In this document: positions 18,435 through 27,196 of the stretch, piece after piece
Layout: the number at the start of each line of letters is the position of its first letter
Numbering within the stretch: position 1 is the stretch's first letter
DNA from: Achromobacter arsenitoxydans SY8
GTDB taxonomy: Bacteria; Pseudomonadota; Gammaproteobacteria; Burkholderiales; Burkholderiaceae_B
Direction of reading: 5' to 3'
Length of the DNA: 64,000 nucleotides
Assembly (NCBI RefSeq): GCF_000236785.1
Contig: NZ_AGUF01000013.1
Span: 124,001 to 188,000 of the forward strand
The notes under the pieces: generated by a model
Seen by the model: only the letters and a program-made list of their open reading frames with translations
What the model was told of the DNA's origin: nothing
Database searches by the model: none
Made by a program: the position numbers and the translations under genes

Positions 18435-19478
18435 TCAGCGGCGCGCCACGGCGCGCACGCATTCGCCCACCAGGGCCGGGCCGCGGTAGATCAGGCCCGT
18501 ATACAGCTGCACCGCGTCGGCGCCGGCATCCATCTTTTCGCGGGCCTCTTGGCCCGACATCACCCCGCCCACCCCAATGATCGCCAGACTATTGCCCAGG
18601 CGTTCTTTCAGGCGGCGGATGACGGCCAGCGACAACTGGTGCACGGGCGCGCCGGACAGGCCGCCGGCCTCGTCGGCGTGCGCCTGGCCCGCCACGGCGT
18701 CGCGCGACAGCGTGGTGTTGGTGGCGATGACGCCGTCGATGCCATGGCGCGGCAGGATGTCGGCGATGGCGTCGATCTGCTCCTGGGTCAGGTCGGGCGC
18801 AATCTTCACGGCCATCGGCACGCGGCGCTGGTGCTGGTCCTCAAGCGCGCGGCGCTTGTCGGCCAGTTGCCCCAGCAGCGCGGACAGTTCATCCCCGCTT
18901 TGCAGTGCGCGCAGGTTCTTCGTGTTGGGTGACGAGATGTTCACCGTCACGTAGTCGGCATGGGGATACACGCCCTGCAGGCCGATAAGGTAGTCGTCGG
19001 CGGCGCGCTCGATGGGCGTGTCCGCGTTCTTGCCGATGTTCAGCCCCAGGATCCCGCCCTGCTTGCGCCATTCGCTGCGCTGCACGTTGGCCAGGAATGC
19101 GTCCAGCCCCTGATTATTGAAGCCCAGCCGGTTGATCAGCGCATTGGCGCGCGGCAGCCGGAACATACGCGGCTTGGGATTGCCGGGTTGGGCGCGGGGG
19201 GTGACCGTGCCTACCTCAATGAAGCCGAAGCCCAGGTTGCCCAGCGCGTCGATATAGGCGCCGTTCTTGTCCAGGCCCGCCGCCAGCCCGATCGGGTTGG
19301 CCAGCTGCATCCCCATCAGCGTGCAGGGCGCCTTGGGCTGCGCATGCATGAGCTTGCGCGTGGCGCCGCATTCATAAGCGCGCTGCAGGCCCGACAAAGT
19401 GACTTCGTGGGCGGTTTCCGCGTCCATGGCGAACAACGCCGGGCGGGCCAGGGGATAGGCGTGGAAGAGGATCGACAT
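18435..19478 (-). CDS. pyrD: Dihydroorotate dehydrogenase (quinone), class 2
   Basis: Membrane-associated flavoenzyme oxidising dihydroorotate to orotate in pyrimidine synthesis, with quinone as acceptor. 347 residues. N-terminal membrane-docking helix [22 protein letters not shown]-binding [29 protein letters not shown], and the class-2 segment ITNTTLSR-like ([11 protein letters not shown]) with [16 protein letters not shown] are visible. The ATG ending at 19478 is chosen; a TTG nine bases earlier also opens the frame. Downstream of bpt on the same strand with a 72-bp gap. Confidence 0.96.
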   Translation of the reverse strand: MSILFHAYPLARPALFAMDAETAHEVTLSGLQRAYECGATRKLMHAQPKAPCTLMGMQLANPIGLAAGLDKNGAYIDALGNLGFGFIEVGTVTPRAQPGNPKPRMFRLPRANALINRLGFNNQGLDAFLANVQRSEWRKQGGILGLNIGKNADTPIERAADDYLIGLQGVYPHADYVTVNISSPNTKNLRALQSGDELSALLGQLADKRRALEDQHQRRVPMAVKIAPDLTQEQIDAIADILPRHGIDGVIATNTTLSRDAVAGQAHADEAGGLSGAPVHQLSLAVIRRLKERLGNSLAIIGVGGVMSGQEAREKMDAGADAVQLYTGLIYRGPALVGECVRAVARR

Positions 19479-19550
19479 GGGGCGCAATTGTAGAGCGAAT
19501 CGGGTCAGCCTTGCGGCGGGGCAGCAGGCAAGCCGGGCGGGCTGGGGAAG

Positions 19551-20318
19551 TCAGGCAGTGGGCGTGCGCGCTGCGGGTGTCGCCGCGGCGGGCGCCTCCG
19601 GCGTGTCCCGCCATTGGCCATCCACCAGGAACTGAGCGGGCCGGAAGGCCGACTTATAGGACATCTTGCGGCTGTCGGCGATCCAGTAGCCCAGATACAG
19701 CCAGGGCAGATTCAGCGCGCGGCACTGCTCCACCTGCCAGAGGATGCTGTAGGTGCCCAATCCGTCGGCAATATCGGGGTCGTAGAAGGTGTAGACGGAC
19801 GACAGGCCGTCGTCCAGCACGTCGATGATGGACACCATCAACAGCACGCCTTCGGGGTTCCGGAACTCCACCAGCCGGGTGTTCACGCGGCTGGTGAGCA
19901 GGAACTGCGCATACTGGGTGCGGCTGTCTTCGTCCATGCCGCCGCCCGGGTGGCGGCCCTGTTGGTAGCGGGTGTACAGGCGGTAGTGCTCGGGCGACCA
20001 GGCCAGCTCGGCGACGAATGACTGCAGATGTTGGTGGTCCCGCCACGCGCGGCGCTGGCTGCGGTTGGGCGTGAAGCCTGCCGTGTCCACGCGCACGGGC
20101 ACGCAGGCGTGGCAGTTGTCGCAATGGGGACGGTAGGTGAACAGCCCGCTGCGGCGAAAACCCTGTTCCACAAGCTGGGAATACGTGCCCGCGTTGATCA
20201 GGTGGCCGGGCGCGGCGACCTGCGACCGGGCCTGGCGACCCGGCAGGTAGCTGCAAGGGTAAGGGGCGGTCGCGTAGAACTGCAGCGTGGAGAAGGGGAG
20301 TTCTTTAAGCTGGCTCAT
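19551..20318 (-). CDS. bpt: Aspartate/glutamate leucyltransferase (arginyl-tRNA-protein transferase family)
   Basis: N-end-rule enzyme that transfers Leu from tRNA to proteins with N-terminal Asp or Glu. 255 residues. Conserved cysteines C22 (PCSYLPG), C66, C69 and C72 ([15 protein letters not shown]) mark the ATE N-terminal domain; the C-terminal GNAT-like domain has [14 protein letters not shown] and [10 protein letters not shown]. Its stop is 72 bp before pyrD. The aat gene lies just upstream, so both tRNA-protein transferases of the N-degron pathway are side by side. Confidence 0.94.
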   Translation of the reverse strand: MSQLKELPFSTLQFYATAPYPCSYLPGRQARSQVAAPGHLINAGTYSQLVEQGFRRSGLFTYRPHCDNCHACVPVRVDTAGFTPNRSQRRAWRDHQHLQSFVAELAWSPEHYRLYTRYQQGRHPGGGMDEDSRTQYAQFLLTSRVNTRLVEFRNPEGVLLMVSIIDVLDDGLSSVYTFYDPDIADGLGTYSILWQVEQCRALNLPWLYLGYWIADSRKMSYKSAFRPAQFLVDGQWRDTPEAPAAATPAARTPTA

Positions 20319-20374
20319 TGGTTATCCCGAAAGACGGCGGCAAGCCCGTGACGGGAGTGGCTACATATTAACGC

Positions 20375-21145
20375 TTAACCCGCGTCGGGACTGGCCGGCG
20401 CGGGGTCGTCGGGATGCAGCCGTCCGCTGCTGTCGAGCGTGCCGGGGGCCCAGGCGATGCGGGGCAGCGCGGTGGTCTTGCGCACGTGTTCGAGAAACCG
20501 CGCCCGGGGCAGGGGGCGGGCGCCCATGCTGGCCAGGTGGCGCGTCTGCTGCTGGCAATCGACCCATTCCACCCCTTGCGCAGCCAGGTAGCGCACCAAG
20601 TACGCCAGCGCGATCTTGGAGGCATTGGGCGCGCGCGTGAACATGGATTCGCCGAAGAACATGCGTCCCAGGTTGATGCCATAAAGCCCGCCGGCAAGTT
20701 CGCCGTCGATCCAGGTTTCAATGCTGTGGACGTAGCCGGCCTCGTGCCATGCCCGGTAGGCCTCTTGCATGGCGGCGGTGATCCAGGTGCCTGGTTGCCC
20801 GTCGCGCGGCGCCGCGCATGCGGCCATGACCTGCGGGAAAGCTGTGTCGACGCGGATCCGCACGCGCGGGACGGCGTCGTGTTCCTGGCTTGCCACTTGC
20901 CTGAGCAGCTTGCGCAGCGAATGCGACGGCGCGAAATCCTTGATCGCCAGCACCATGCGCGGGTCCGGGCTCCACCACAGGACGGGTTCGCCTTCCGAAT
21001 ACCAGGGGAAGATGCCGTTTGAATAGGCCTGGATGAGCCTGTCGGGGGACAGGTCCGCCCCGGCGGCCAGCAGGCCATCAGGATCCGTCAGCGCGAATTC
21101 CGCAGGGGGAAACGGAGTGTCGGCGGCAAGCCAGGGCAGTTTCAA
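20375..21145 (-). CDS. aat: Leucyl/phenylalanyl-tRNA--protein transferase
   Basis: Transfers Leu or Phe to proteins with N-terminal Lys or Arg, marking them for ClpS/ClpAP. Signatures: [47 protein letters not shown], and [19 protein letters not shown]. The family N-terminus begins with LPWL right after a TTG at 21145, which overlaps the Nudix stop codon as TTGA. No ATG fits, so a TTG start with translational coupling is likely. About 256 residues. A longer frame upstream is shadow of the Nudix gene. Confidence 0.9.
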   Translation of the reverse strand: MKLPWLAADTPFPPAEFALTDPDGLLAAGADLSPDRLIQAYSNGIFPWYSEGEPVLWWSPDPRMVLAIKDFAPSHSLRKLLRQVASQEHDAVPRVRIRVDTAFPQVMAACAAPRDGQPGTWITAAMQEAYRAWHEAGYVHSIETWIDGELAGGLYGINLGRMFFGESMFTRAPNASKIALAYLVRYLAAQGVEWVDCQQQTRHLASMGARPLPRARFLEHVRKTTALPRIAWAPGTLDSSGRLHPDDPAPASPDAG

Positions 21146-21723
21146 CGGTGCGATTCTAGGGTGTAGTGGTGAGGGCCGAACGTGCCGCGCTTGCGGTCCT
21201 CGAAGAACAGCCGCAGCGTGCTGGCCACCGTGCGGAAGGCCAGGTCGTCCCAGGGAATCTCGGATTCGTCGTAGTAGCGGGCCTCGAGGCTCTCTGGACC
21301 CGGATCCAGTTCGGGGTCCAACGCCCGGGCCAGGTAGAACACGTGCACCTGCTCGATCTGCGGCACGTCGATGATGGTGTAGATGTCGCCAAGCTGAATC
21401 CGGGCGCCGGATTCTTCCAGCGTTTCGCGCGCGGCCCCTTGAGCGGTGCTTTCGCCCAATTCCATGAAGCCGGCGGGCAGCGTCCAGGTGTTGTAGCGCG
21501 GTTCGATGGCGCGGCGGCAGAGCAGCACCCGGTTTTCCCAGACGGGGACGGTGCCGACCACCAGCCGGGGATTCTGGTAATGGATTGCGCCACAGTGATC
21601 GCAGATGTCTCGCTCGCGGTTGTCGCCCTCGGGCACCCGGCGGTTGACCGGCGAGCCGCACTGGCTGCAGAAATGGGAACGGCGCGGAGCGGGGAAGTAT
21701 TCGATGGGCGGTTTGGCGGTCAT
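21142..21723 (-). CDS. Nudix hydrolase with N-terminal zinc ribbon
   Basis: A 193-residue pyrophosphohydrolase. N-terminal four-cysteine zinc ribbon (C19, C22, C41, C44) followed by a Nudix domain whose box spans about G85-A107 with RETLEESGA and the GX5E spacing intact. The ribbon plus Nudix layout resembles NudC-like or ADP-ribose-type enzymes, but the C-terminal features of NudC are lacking, so the substrate stays open. Upstream neighbour is a LysR gene (10-bp gap), downstream aat overlaps its stop. Confidence 0.88.
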   Translation of the reverse strand: MTAKPPIEYFPAPRRSHFCSQCGSPVNRRVPEGDNRERDICDHCGAIHYQNPRLVVGTVPVWENRVLLCRRAIEPRYNTWTLPAGFMELGESTAQGAARETLEESGARIQLGDIYTIIDVPQIEQVHVFYLARALDPELDPGPESLEARYYDESEIPWDDLAFRTVASTLRLFFEDRKRGTFGPHHYTLESHR

Positions 21724-21733
21724 GGGTACGATT

Positions 21734-22666
21734 CTAACGGCTGCGGCGGGTCGTGGCGCGTCGGGCCGGCGCCCCGGGGGCGGGGCTGCCGAAGCGTTCT
21801 TCCAGGTGCTCGACGAAGGACCTGACCTTGGGCGACAGGAAGCGCCGGTGCGGGTAGACGGCGACCATGGATATGGGGGTGTGGGCGTAGTTGGTCAGCA
21901 GCGCGGTGAGGCGCCCCGCGCGGATGTCGTCGCCCACCAGGAACTCCGGCTGCAGGATGATGCCGTGGCCGGCCAGTGCGGCCGTGCGCAGCACGTCCCC
22001 GTTATTGGCGCGCAGCGCCGCGTTTACGCGCACCACATGCGTCACGCCGTCTTTCTCGAAATGCCATTCGTTGCCGGTGCTGGCGTAGGCGTAGTGCAGG
22101 CAGCGGTGCTGCTTGAGGTCGTCAGGCACGGCCGGCGCGCGGTGGCGCTTCAGGTAGGAGGGGGCGGCGCAGACCAGCAGCTGCTGGGGCGCCAGCGGCC
22201 GGGCCACCAGCGATGAATCCAGCAGCGGTCCAATGCGCACGGCGACGTCGTAGCCGTCTTCCACCAGGTCCACCACGCGGTCATTCAGGTCCAGGTCTAT
22301 CACCACGTCCGGATAGCGCTGCAGATATTCGGCGATGGCCGGACCCAGATGCAGGATGCCGAACGACACGGGAGCGCTGACGCGCAACCGCCCGCTGGGC
22401 CGCTGGCCTTCGGCCTGCAGCGACAGTTCCAGGTCTGCGACCTCGGCCAGGATCGGCCGCACGCGCTCGTAGAACGCGCGGCCGGCGTCAGTCATGCTGA
22501 GCTTGCGGGTGGTGCGGTTGAGCAGGCGCACGCCGTACTTCTGTTCCAGGTGGGCGATCTGCCGCGTGACCACGGAACGCGCCTGGCCCATCTTGTCGGC
22601 GGCCGCCGCGAATGAGCCCAGCTCCACGACCTTGGCGTAGGTCTGCATGGCGGTATGGGTATCCAA
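21734..22666 (-). CDS. LysR family transcriptional regulator (divergent from DoxX gene)
   Basis: A 310-residue regulator. The wHTH lies at residues 1-60 (MQTYAKVVELGSFAAAADKM, SVVTRQIAHLEQKYGVRLLNRTTR); the periplasmic-binding-like effector domain starts near GRLRVSAPVSFG. It belongs to the CrgA/AaeR-like group. The TTG at 22666 is supported by AGGAA at proper distance and by the family N-terminus MDTHTAMQTY; an ATG lies 18 bases downstream. An inverted repeat overlaps its ribosome-binding site, suggesting autoregulation and control of the divergent DoxX gene. Confidence 0.92.
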   Translation of the reverse strand: MDTHTAMQTYAKVVELGSFAAAADKMGQARSVVTRQIAHLEQKYGVRLLNRTTRKLSMTDAGRAFYERVRPILAEVADLELSLQAEGQRPSGRLRVSAPVSFGILHLGPAIAEYLQRYPDVVIDLDLNDRVVDLVEDGYDVAVRIGPLLDSSLVARPLAPQQLLVCAAPSYLKRHRAPAVPDDLKQHRCLHYAYASTGNEWHFEKDGVTHVVRVNAALRANNGDVLRTAALAGHGIILQPEFLVGDDIRAGRLTALLTNYAHTPISMVAVYPHRRFLSPKVRSFVEHLEERFGSPAPGAPARRATTRRSR

Positions 22667-22667
22667 G

Positions 22668-22690
22668 ATTGTTTCCTATCGGGGAACAAT
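22668..22690. promoter_or_regulatory. Inverted repeat in LysR/DoxX intergenic region (candidate operator)
   Basis: ATTGTT (22668-22673) and AACAAT (22685-22690) are perfect inverted arms with partially pairing CC/GG inside, of the T-N11-A class used by LysR proteins. The left arm lies on the LysR Shine-Dalgarno sequence. Confidence 0.6.
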
Positions 22691-22796
22691 AATTTGCAAT
22701 TCTGCATGTTTATCTTTGTTTTTGGAATCGCAAGAATACGGCCCAAGAAGAATCCACCCGTTCGGGTCGATTCGTGTTCCGCTCAAGGATGAAGCA

Positions 22797-23198
22797 ATGA
22801 TTGACACCCGTACCGCACCCTATGCCGCGTTGCTCTTGCGCGTGGCGCTTGGCGTGATGTTCCTGGCCCATGGCATGACCAAGCTCCTCGTGTTCACGCT
22901 GCCCGGCACCGCGCAGTTTTTCGCCAAGATCGGCTTCGCCGGCTGGCTGGCGTACCCCGTCACGTTTTTCGAGGTGGGCGCGGGCGTCCTGCTGATCCTG
23001 GGCATCGTGCCGCGCTGGGTCGCCGCCATAGCGGTCGTGCAGCTCTTTGTCGCGTCGACCGTGCACTTCGGCAATGGCTGGGGCTTTGGCAATGCCGGCG
23101 GCGGCTGGGAATACCCGATCTTCCTGACGGTGGTGGCGGCTGCGCTCGCGCTGTTGGGCGACGGCAAATTCGCGCTGGTCAAGAGCGGCCGCGGCTGA
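22797..23198 (+). CDS. DoxX family inner-membrane protein
   Basis: A 133-residue protein with four hydrophobic helices. DoxX family text is clear: LLRVALGVMFLAHGMTKL, FFAKIGFAGWLAYPVTFFEVGAG, LLILGIVPRWVA. DoxX proteins are membrane oxidoreductase-type or stress-related proteins; the exact role is unknown. ATG at 22797; frames further upstream run through non-coding sequence. It is divergent from the LysR gene, the usual arrangement of a regulator and its target. Confidence 0.9.
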   Translation: MIDTRTAPYAALLLRVALGVMFLAHGMTKLLVFTLPGTAQFFAKIGFAGWLAYPVTFFEVGAGVLLILGIVPRWVAAIAVVQLFVASTVHFGNGWGFGNAGGGWEYPIFLTVVAAALALLGDGKFALVKSGRG

Positions 23199-23217
23199 GC
23201 GCTGCGCGCATCTCATC

Positions 23218-23244
23218 CTGCCCGCGCACGCGGTGTGCGGGCAG
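23218..23244. terminator. Hairpin between convergent DoxX gene and unknown gene
   Basis: Near-perfect 12-bp inverted repeat (CTGCCCGC.CAC / GTG.GCGGGCAG) with a three-base loop, touching the stop codon of the minus-strand gene. No T-run. Confidence 0.5.
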
Positions 23245-23844
23245 TCAGGCCGGATCGGCCTGCGGGCAGGGAATAAAGCCCAGGCGTTTCGGGACATCGC
23301 GCGCGGCAATGGAATGCAGCGGTACGGCGGCGTAGGCCCCGGGGAAGGCCGCGGCGATTGCCTGGCTAGGCGTCAGCGCGTCCAGCGCATCCAGCAAGGG
23401 GGCGCCGCCGTCCGCCGTCATTTTTTCCAGCAGCGGCGGCAGATCGCGGTCCAGCACGATGCCGCCGCCCAGCGGCGTCATCGCGTAGAGCTGCCCATCG
23501 TCATCCAGCCACCAACTGTCAACGGACGCCACCTGCGCATTGGTGTGCGTGACCAGTGCGCGGCTGTCGTCGGCAAGCCGCAGTACATAAGGCGCGGCGT
23601 CCAGGCGCACGAACACGCGTTGCGGACCGTTCTGGAAGAACCAGCGGCCCGCATCGTCGTGGCCGTAGTTGCGTCCGATGAATTCCAGGATCTGCGTATT
23701 GGTGATCGGCTCGCCCGGTCCGCCATCGGCCGCCTGGCCTTGCGGATGCAGGCGCCAGCGGCCGCGCGCGTCCAGCGACAGCCAGCCGTGTACCGCCGGC
23801 ACATTCGGCCAGCGGGCCAGGGCGTCTTTCACCGATTGGTCCAT
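23245..23844 (-). CDS. Conserved protein of unknown function (DUF2946/2944-like)
   Basis: A 199-residue protein seen widely in Burkholderiales; I recall it under a DUF294x family name but am not sure of the number. Text such as ALARWPNVPAVHGWLSLDA, FIGRNYGHDDAGRWFFQNG and DSWWLDDDGQLYAMTPLGGG is characteristic. No signal peptide, membrane segment or catalytic motif is evident; it is rich in Asp, Trp and Gly. Start at the ATG ending at 23844, two bases after the stop of the His-rich small gene, so the two are co-transcribed. Function unknown. Confidence 0.82.
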   Translation of the reverse strand: MDQSVKDALARWPNVPAVHGWLSLDARGRWRLHPQGQAADGGPGEPITNTQILEFIGRNYGHDDAGRWFFQNGPQRVFVRLDAAPYVLRLADDSRALVTHTNAQVASVDSWWLDDDGQLYAMTPLGGGIVLDRDLPPLLEKMTADGGAPLLDALDALTPSQAIAAAFPGAYAAVPLHSIAARDVPKRLGFIPCPQADPA

Positions 23845-23846
23845 GG

Positions 23847-24182
23847 TCAGGGGCGGATGATGATCGTGGGCGGCGTGATGACGATGCCAGGTTGCACCGG
23901 CATCACGGGAACCGCCACGGGCTGGGGCGCGTAGCCATACGCATAATCGTCGCGGCATTTGCGCTTTTCGCTGTAGTCGCCGTTGCGCTTCCATTTGCGC
24001 TCGACCTTACAGGCGCCGTCCCAGTACTTCTCTTTGTACTCGCCGCCCTTGTGGCGATGATGGTGGTGCTTGTCGCCGGCTTCGGCGGCGATGGGCGCCA
24101 GCGAAATCAGCGCGGCGGCCGACAGCGTCAGAAAAGAAGAGCGGCGGCTTGCGCGCACATGCGAACCCGGAATCTTATGCAT
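23847..24182 (-). CDS. Small secreted His-rich protein, unknown function
   Basis: A 111-residue protein with an N-terminal signal sequence (hydrophobic SFLTLSAAALISLAPIAAEA, cleavage near residue 35), then a histidine cluster (HHHHRH, residues 39-44), a basic Lys/Arg/Tyr stretch with two Cys, and a Pro/Val/Ile-rich tail. Likely periplasmic or surface; the His cluster suggests metal binding, which is only inference. The ATG ending at 24182 has no strong ribosome-binding site; a TTG lies 15 bases upstream. Just upstream of, and nearly touching, the DUF gene. Confidence 0.7.
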   Translation of the reverse strand: MHKIPGSHVRASRRSSFLTLSAAALISLAPIAAEAGDKHHHHRHKGGEYKEKYWDGACKVERKWKRNGDYSEKRKCRDDYAYGYAPQPVAVPVMPVQPGIVITPPTIIIRP

Positions 24183-24288
24183 GGAATCGTCGTTCAAATG
24201 AAAACGGCGTCACCATAGCAATCATCCGGCTGACCGGGCGTAGGGATGGGTAACGAGATGCTGGCAGGCACTGCCAAGGAAAAGATGC

Positions 24289-24362
24289 TGGAGGCGCAAG
24301 CCGGAATCGAACCGACGTACACGGATTTGCAATCCGCTGCATAACCACTCTGCCATTGCGCC
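24289..24362 (-). tRNA. tRNA-Cys (GCA)
   Basis: 74 nt with encoded CCA. Acceptor stem GGCGCAA/TTGCGCC, anticodon loop with GCA, T-arm GTTCGATTC. D-arm GGCAGAGTGGTTA fits cysteine tRNA. Confidence 0.96.
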
Positions 24363-24417
24363 AGCACTTGCAAGAAAAAAGGAAGCGCGGTGTGGGCCGT
24401 TGCTTCCTCTTTGTATT

Positions 24418-24493
24418 TGGAGCGGGAGACGAGTCTCGAACTCGCGACCTCAACCTTGGCAAGGTTGCGCTCTACCAACTGAGCTACTCCCGC
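24418..24493 (-). tRNA. tRNA-Gly (GCC), copy 1
   Basis: 76 nt with encoded CCA; acceptor GCGGGAG/CTCCCGC, anticodon GCC in CTTGCCAAG, T-loop GTTCGAGAC. Identical to the two copies at 24615 and 24929. Confidence 0.97.
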
Positions 24494-24614
24494 TTGGGGT
24501 ACTTCTTACTGCTGTTTTTGGTGCGCTTGCCTGCGATTTTCATCACGGGGGCTGTTCACCAAAGACAGCGATTGTACATGTTTTTTAGGGTCTCTGCACA
24601 GCAGACCGGAAACT

Positions 24615-24690
24615 TGGAGCGGGAGACGAGTCTCGAACTCGCGACCTCAACCTTGGCAAGGTTGCGCTCTACCAACTGAGCTACTCCCGC
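24615..24690 (-). tRNA. tRNA-Gly (GCC), copy 2
   Basis: Same 76-nt sequence as copy 1; 121 bp separate the two. Confidence 0.97.
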
Positions 24691-24867
24691 TTTTTTCTTG
24701 CCGTTTTTTTGCAAGAGGCGAGAGTATAACGACTTTTTAAAAAATTGCACGCGGCGTGATGCCGTTGTGAAGTTTTCGGATGCTGCCAATCGTTGCCGAG
24801 CCCACGCATTCATTGCTGCAGGTGTCGGTTGTGCGAGTGGTTTTGCGCAGAAATTCACGCAGAAATG

Positions 24868-24893
24868 AAAAAGGCCCCGTGAGGGGCCTTTTC
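24868..24893 (-). terminator. Terminator between tRNA-Gly copies 3 and 2
   Basis: Stem AAGGCCCC/GGGGCCTT with GTGA loop (24871-24890). On the minus strand it is followed by a T-run, so it can end the transcript of tRNA-Gly copy 3. Confidence 0.85.
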
Positions 24894-24928
24894 ATGATTC
24901 GCAGTGCGTGCACTGCGAATGCCAAATT

Positions 24929-25004
24929 TGGAGCGGGAGACGAGTCTCGAACTCGCGACCTCAACCTTGGCAAGGTTGCGCTCTACCAACTGAGCTACTC
25001 CCGC
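24929..25004 (-). tRNA. tRNA-Gly (GCC), copy 3
   Basis: Same 76-nt sequence as copies 1 and 2. It is followed by its own terminator, so it probably forms a separate transcription unit from the other copies. Confidence 0.97.
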
Positions 25005-25079
25005 ATTGGTTCCGTAAACTGCTCAGAACCCGTTTTCTTATTCACTCTGATCAACTTGGTTATCGACCAGAAGGCGCGC

Positions 25080-25108
25080 ATTCTAGCATGATTTTTTTGA
25101 CTTGTCCT
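25080..25108 (-). promoter_or_regulatory. Putative promoter of tRNA-Gly copy 3
   Basis: On the minus strand, AGGACA (25103-25108) and TAGAAT (25080-25085) are 17 bp apart, about 75 bp before the mature tRNA. Spacing and the -10 are good, the -35 is partial. Confidence 0.45.
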
Positions 25109-25233
25109 GAGGCGGGCTTTTCAGTTTTGCCAGCCTTGGGCGGGCGCTTCTGAATGCTGCCTTGGAATTCAGGCCAAAACTCAATCAAGTAAACTGAGCG
25201 AAGACAGAAACTATAGCACACGTCGTAGCACCC

Positions 25234-26277
25234 ATGTCAAATTCCTTCGCAGGCAGCACGCCCGACTCCTTGTCTCCGGTTGCCCAAGACCTTACCCGGT
25301 TCAATACGCTGGGGCTGGTTTCCCGGGCCGATGCGTTCGTCACTTTGGACGTTCCCGCGCAGTTGCCGGCGCTCTCGGCGCTGGCGAGGCAGGCGCCGTC
25401 GCTGCTCGTGCTGGGCGGAGGCAGCAACCTCGTGCTGCCCGAGCGCGTGCCGGGCCTGGTGGCTCGTGTGGCTTTCAAGGGCGTGCGCTTGCTCGAGGCC
25501 GGGCCGCAAGCCTGGCTCGTCGAGGCGGCGGGCGGCGAAAACTGGCATGGCTTTGTGTCGGAATGCGTGGCGCAGGGGTGGGACGGGCTGGAAAACCTGG
25601 CCCTGATTCCCGGCACCGTGGGCGCGGCGCCGGTGCAGAACATCGGCGCCTACGGCGTCGAATTGGAAGAGCGCTTTCACAGTCTGACGGCATGGGATGT
25701 GCGGCAGGCCCGCTATGTGGAGATGAGCGCGGCGGATTGCCGTTTTTCCTATCGCGACAGCGCCTTCAAGCATGATGAACCGGGACGTTGGATCATCGTG
25801 AGCGTGCGCTTTTCCTTGCCCCGCCCATGGCGGCCCGTGCTGGGCTATCCCGACCTGCAACGCCACGAGCGTCTGGCGGGCGGGGCTCCCAGCGCGCGCG
25901 ACGTGTTCGACGCAGTCTGCGACATCCGCCGGGCCAAGCTGCCTGATCCCGCGGTCACGGGCAATGCCGGCAGCTTCTTCAAGAACCCGATCGTGCCCGC
26001 GGACCAGCGAGACGAACTGGCTGCGCGCTTTCCCGGACTGGTGTCGTATGCCCAGGCGGACGGCCGCTACAAACTGGCGGCCGGCTGGCTGATCGACCAA
26101 TGCGGCTGGAAGGGGCAGGCGCTGGGCGCGGCTGGCGTGCATGACCGCCAGGCGCTGGTGCTGGTCAACCGCGGCGGAGCCACCGCTGCCGACATCATGG
26201 GCCTGGCGCGCGCCGTGCAGGATGCCGTGATCGAACGCTATGGCGTACGGCTGGAGCCGGAGCCCGTGGTCGTCTGA
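25234..26277 (+). CDS. murB: UDP-N-acetylmuramate dehydrogenase (UDP-N-acetylenolpyruvoylglucosamine reductase)
   Basis: FAD enzyme reducing UDP-GlcNAc-enolpyruvate to UDP-MurNAc in peptidoglycan synthesis. 347 residues, type I. FAD-binding [11 protein letters not shown] at about residues 59-69, the [21 protein letters not shown] segment, YRDSAFK, and the catalytic-site [12 protein letters not shown] text are present. It reads away from the tRNA cluster and is convergent with dapB across a terminator. Confidence 0.96.
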   Translation: MSNSFAGSTPDSLSPVAQDLTRFNTLGLVSRADAFVTLDVPAQLPALSALARQAPSLLVLGGGSNLVLPERVPGLVARVAFKGVRLLEAGPQAWLVEAAGGENWHGFVSECVAQGWDGLENLALIPGTVGAAPVQNIGAYGVELEERFHSLTAWDVRQARYVEMSAADCRFSYRDSAFKHDEPGRWIIVSVRFSLPRPWRPVLGYPDLQRHERLAGGAPSARDVFDAVCDIRRAKLPDPAVTGNAGSFFKNPIVPADQRDELAARFPGLVSYAQADGRYKLAAGWLIDQCGWKGQALGAAGVHDRQALVLVNRGGATAADIMGLARAVQDAVIERYGVRLEPEPVVV

Positions 26278-26295
26278 CGGCGGCGCCAAGGTGTC

Positions 26296-26338
26296 AGGCG
26301 CGGCCGGCTAGGCGCGGCCGGGCTAGGCGCGGCCGGCA
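26296..26338. repeat. Short tandem repeat behind murB
   Basis: Three head-to-tail copies of a 14-15 bp GC-rich unit (AGGCGCGGCCGGCT and near-identical) in the gap between murB and its terminator. Confidence 0.85.
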
Positions 26339-26345
26339 GCGGACG

Positions 26346-26374
26346 AAAAAAAAGGACCCCGCAGGGTCCTTTTT
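26346..26374. terminator. Bidirectional terminator between murB and dapB
   Basis: Stem AAAGGACCC/GGGTCCTTT around a CGCA loop, with an A-run before and T-run after. Confidence 0.92.
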
Positions 26375-26390
26375 CGATGTGCGGCGGCTA

Positions 26391-27182
26391 TCAGAGGCCC
26401 AGCACGGACTGCATGTCGTAGAGCCCGTTGGACTTGCCTTCAAGGAAGCGTGCCGCGCGCAGCGCGCCTTCCGCGTAGGTGGCGCGGCTGGACGAGCGGT
26501 GGGTGATCTCGATGCGTTCGCCGATGCCGCAGAACGAGACGGTGTGGTCGCCCACGATGTCGCCGCCGCGCAGCACGGAGAAGCCGATGGTGCCGGGCTT
26601 GCGCACGCCGGTGTCGCCGTGGCGGCTCCAGGTGGCGACGTCGGGCAGGGCGACCTCCCAGGCGGACGCGATGGTCTCGCCCATCTTCAGGGCCGTGCCC
26701 GACGGCGCGTCCACCTTGTTGCGGTGGTGCGCTTCGAAGACTTCGACGTCGTAGCCGGCGTTCAGGATGCGGGCGGCCATATCCAGCAGCTTGAGGGTAG
26801 CGTTGACGCCCACGCTCATGTTGGGCGCAAACACGATGGCGGTTTTCTGCGCCGCCACTTCGATCGCGGCGCGGCCGTTGTCGTCGAAGCCGGTGGTGCC
26901 GATGACGGCCTTCACGCCGTGCTTCACGCAGGCCTTCAGGTGATCCAGCGTGCCCTCGGGGCGGGTGAAATCAATCAGGCAGTCGGCGCCGGCCAGCGCG
27001 TCCAGGTCATCCGTGATCAGCACGCCGGTCTGCTTGCCCAACGGGGCGCCGGCATCGCGGCCCAGTGCGTCGGAGCCTTTGATGCTCAGGGCCGCGGCCA
27101 GTTGCAGGTCGTCGGATTTCAGGACGGCCTCGATCAGCATCTGACCCATGCGGCCGTTGGCGCCGGCAATAGCAATACGCAT
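26391..27182 (-). CDS. dapB: 4-hydroxy-tetrahydrodipicolinate reductase
   Basis: Reduces 4-hydroxy-tetrahydrodipicolinate in lysine and diaminopimelate synthesis using NAD(P)H. 263 residues. Dinucleotide-binding GANGRMGQM (residues 7-15), the IGTTGF loop, and the signature [20 protein letters not shown] with catalytic His and Lys are clear. Its start lies 14 bp after the bamE stop, so it is probably co-transcribed with bamE. Confidence 0.97.
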   Translation of the reverse strand: MRIAIAGANGRMGQMLIEAVLKSDDLQLAAALSIKGSDALGRDAGAPLGKQTGVLITDDLDALAGADCLIDFTRPEGTLDHLKACVKHGVKAVIGTTGFDDNGRAAIEVAAQKTAIVFAPNMSVGVNATLKLLDMAARILNAGYDVEVFEAHHRNKVDAPSGTALKMGETIASAWEVALPDVATWSRHGDTGVRKPGTIGFSVLRGGDIVGDHTVSFCGIGERIEITHRSSSRATYAEGALRAARFLEGKSNGLYDMQSVLGL

Positions 27183-27196
27183 AAAAAATCCTTGTC

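Noticed and set aside
21146-21661. N-terminal extension of Aat
   Set aside because: It overlaps the Nudix gene in another frame and is Arg/Gly-rich shadow sequence; the Aat family begins at the LPWL text.
24494-24614. A further tRNA between the tRNA-Gly copies
   Set aside because: No cloverleaf or CCA-ended acceptor could be made from this spacer.
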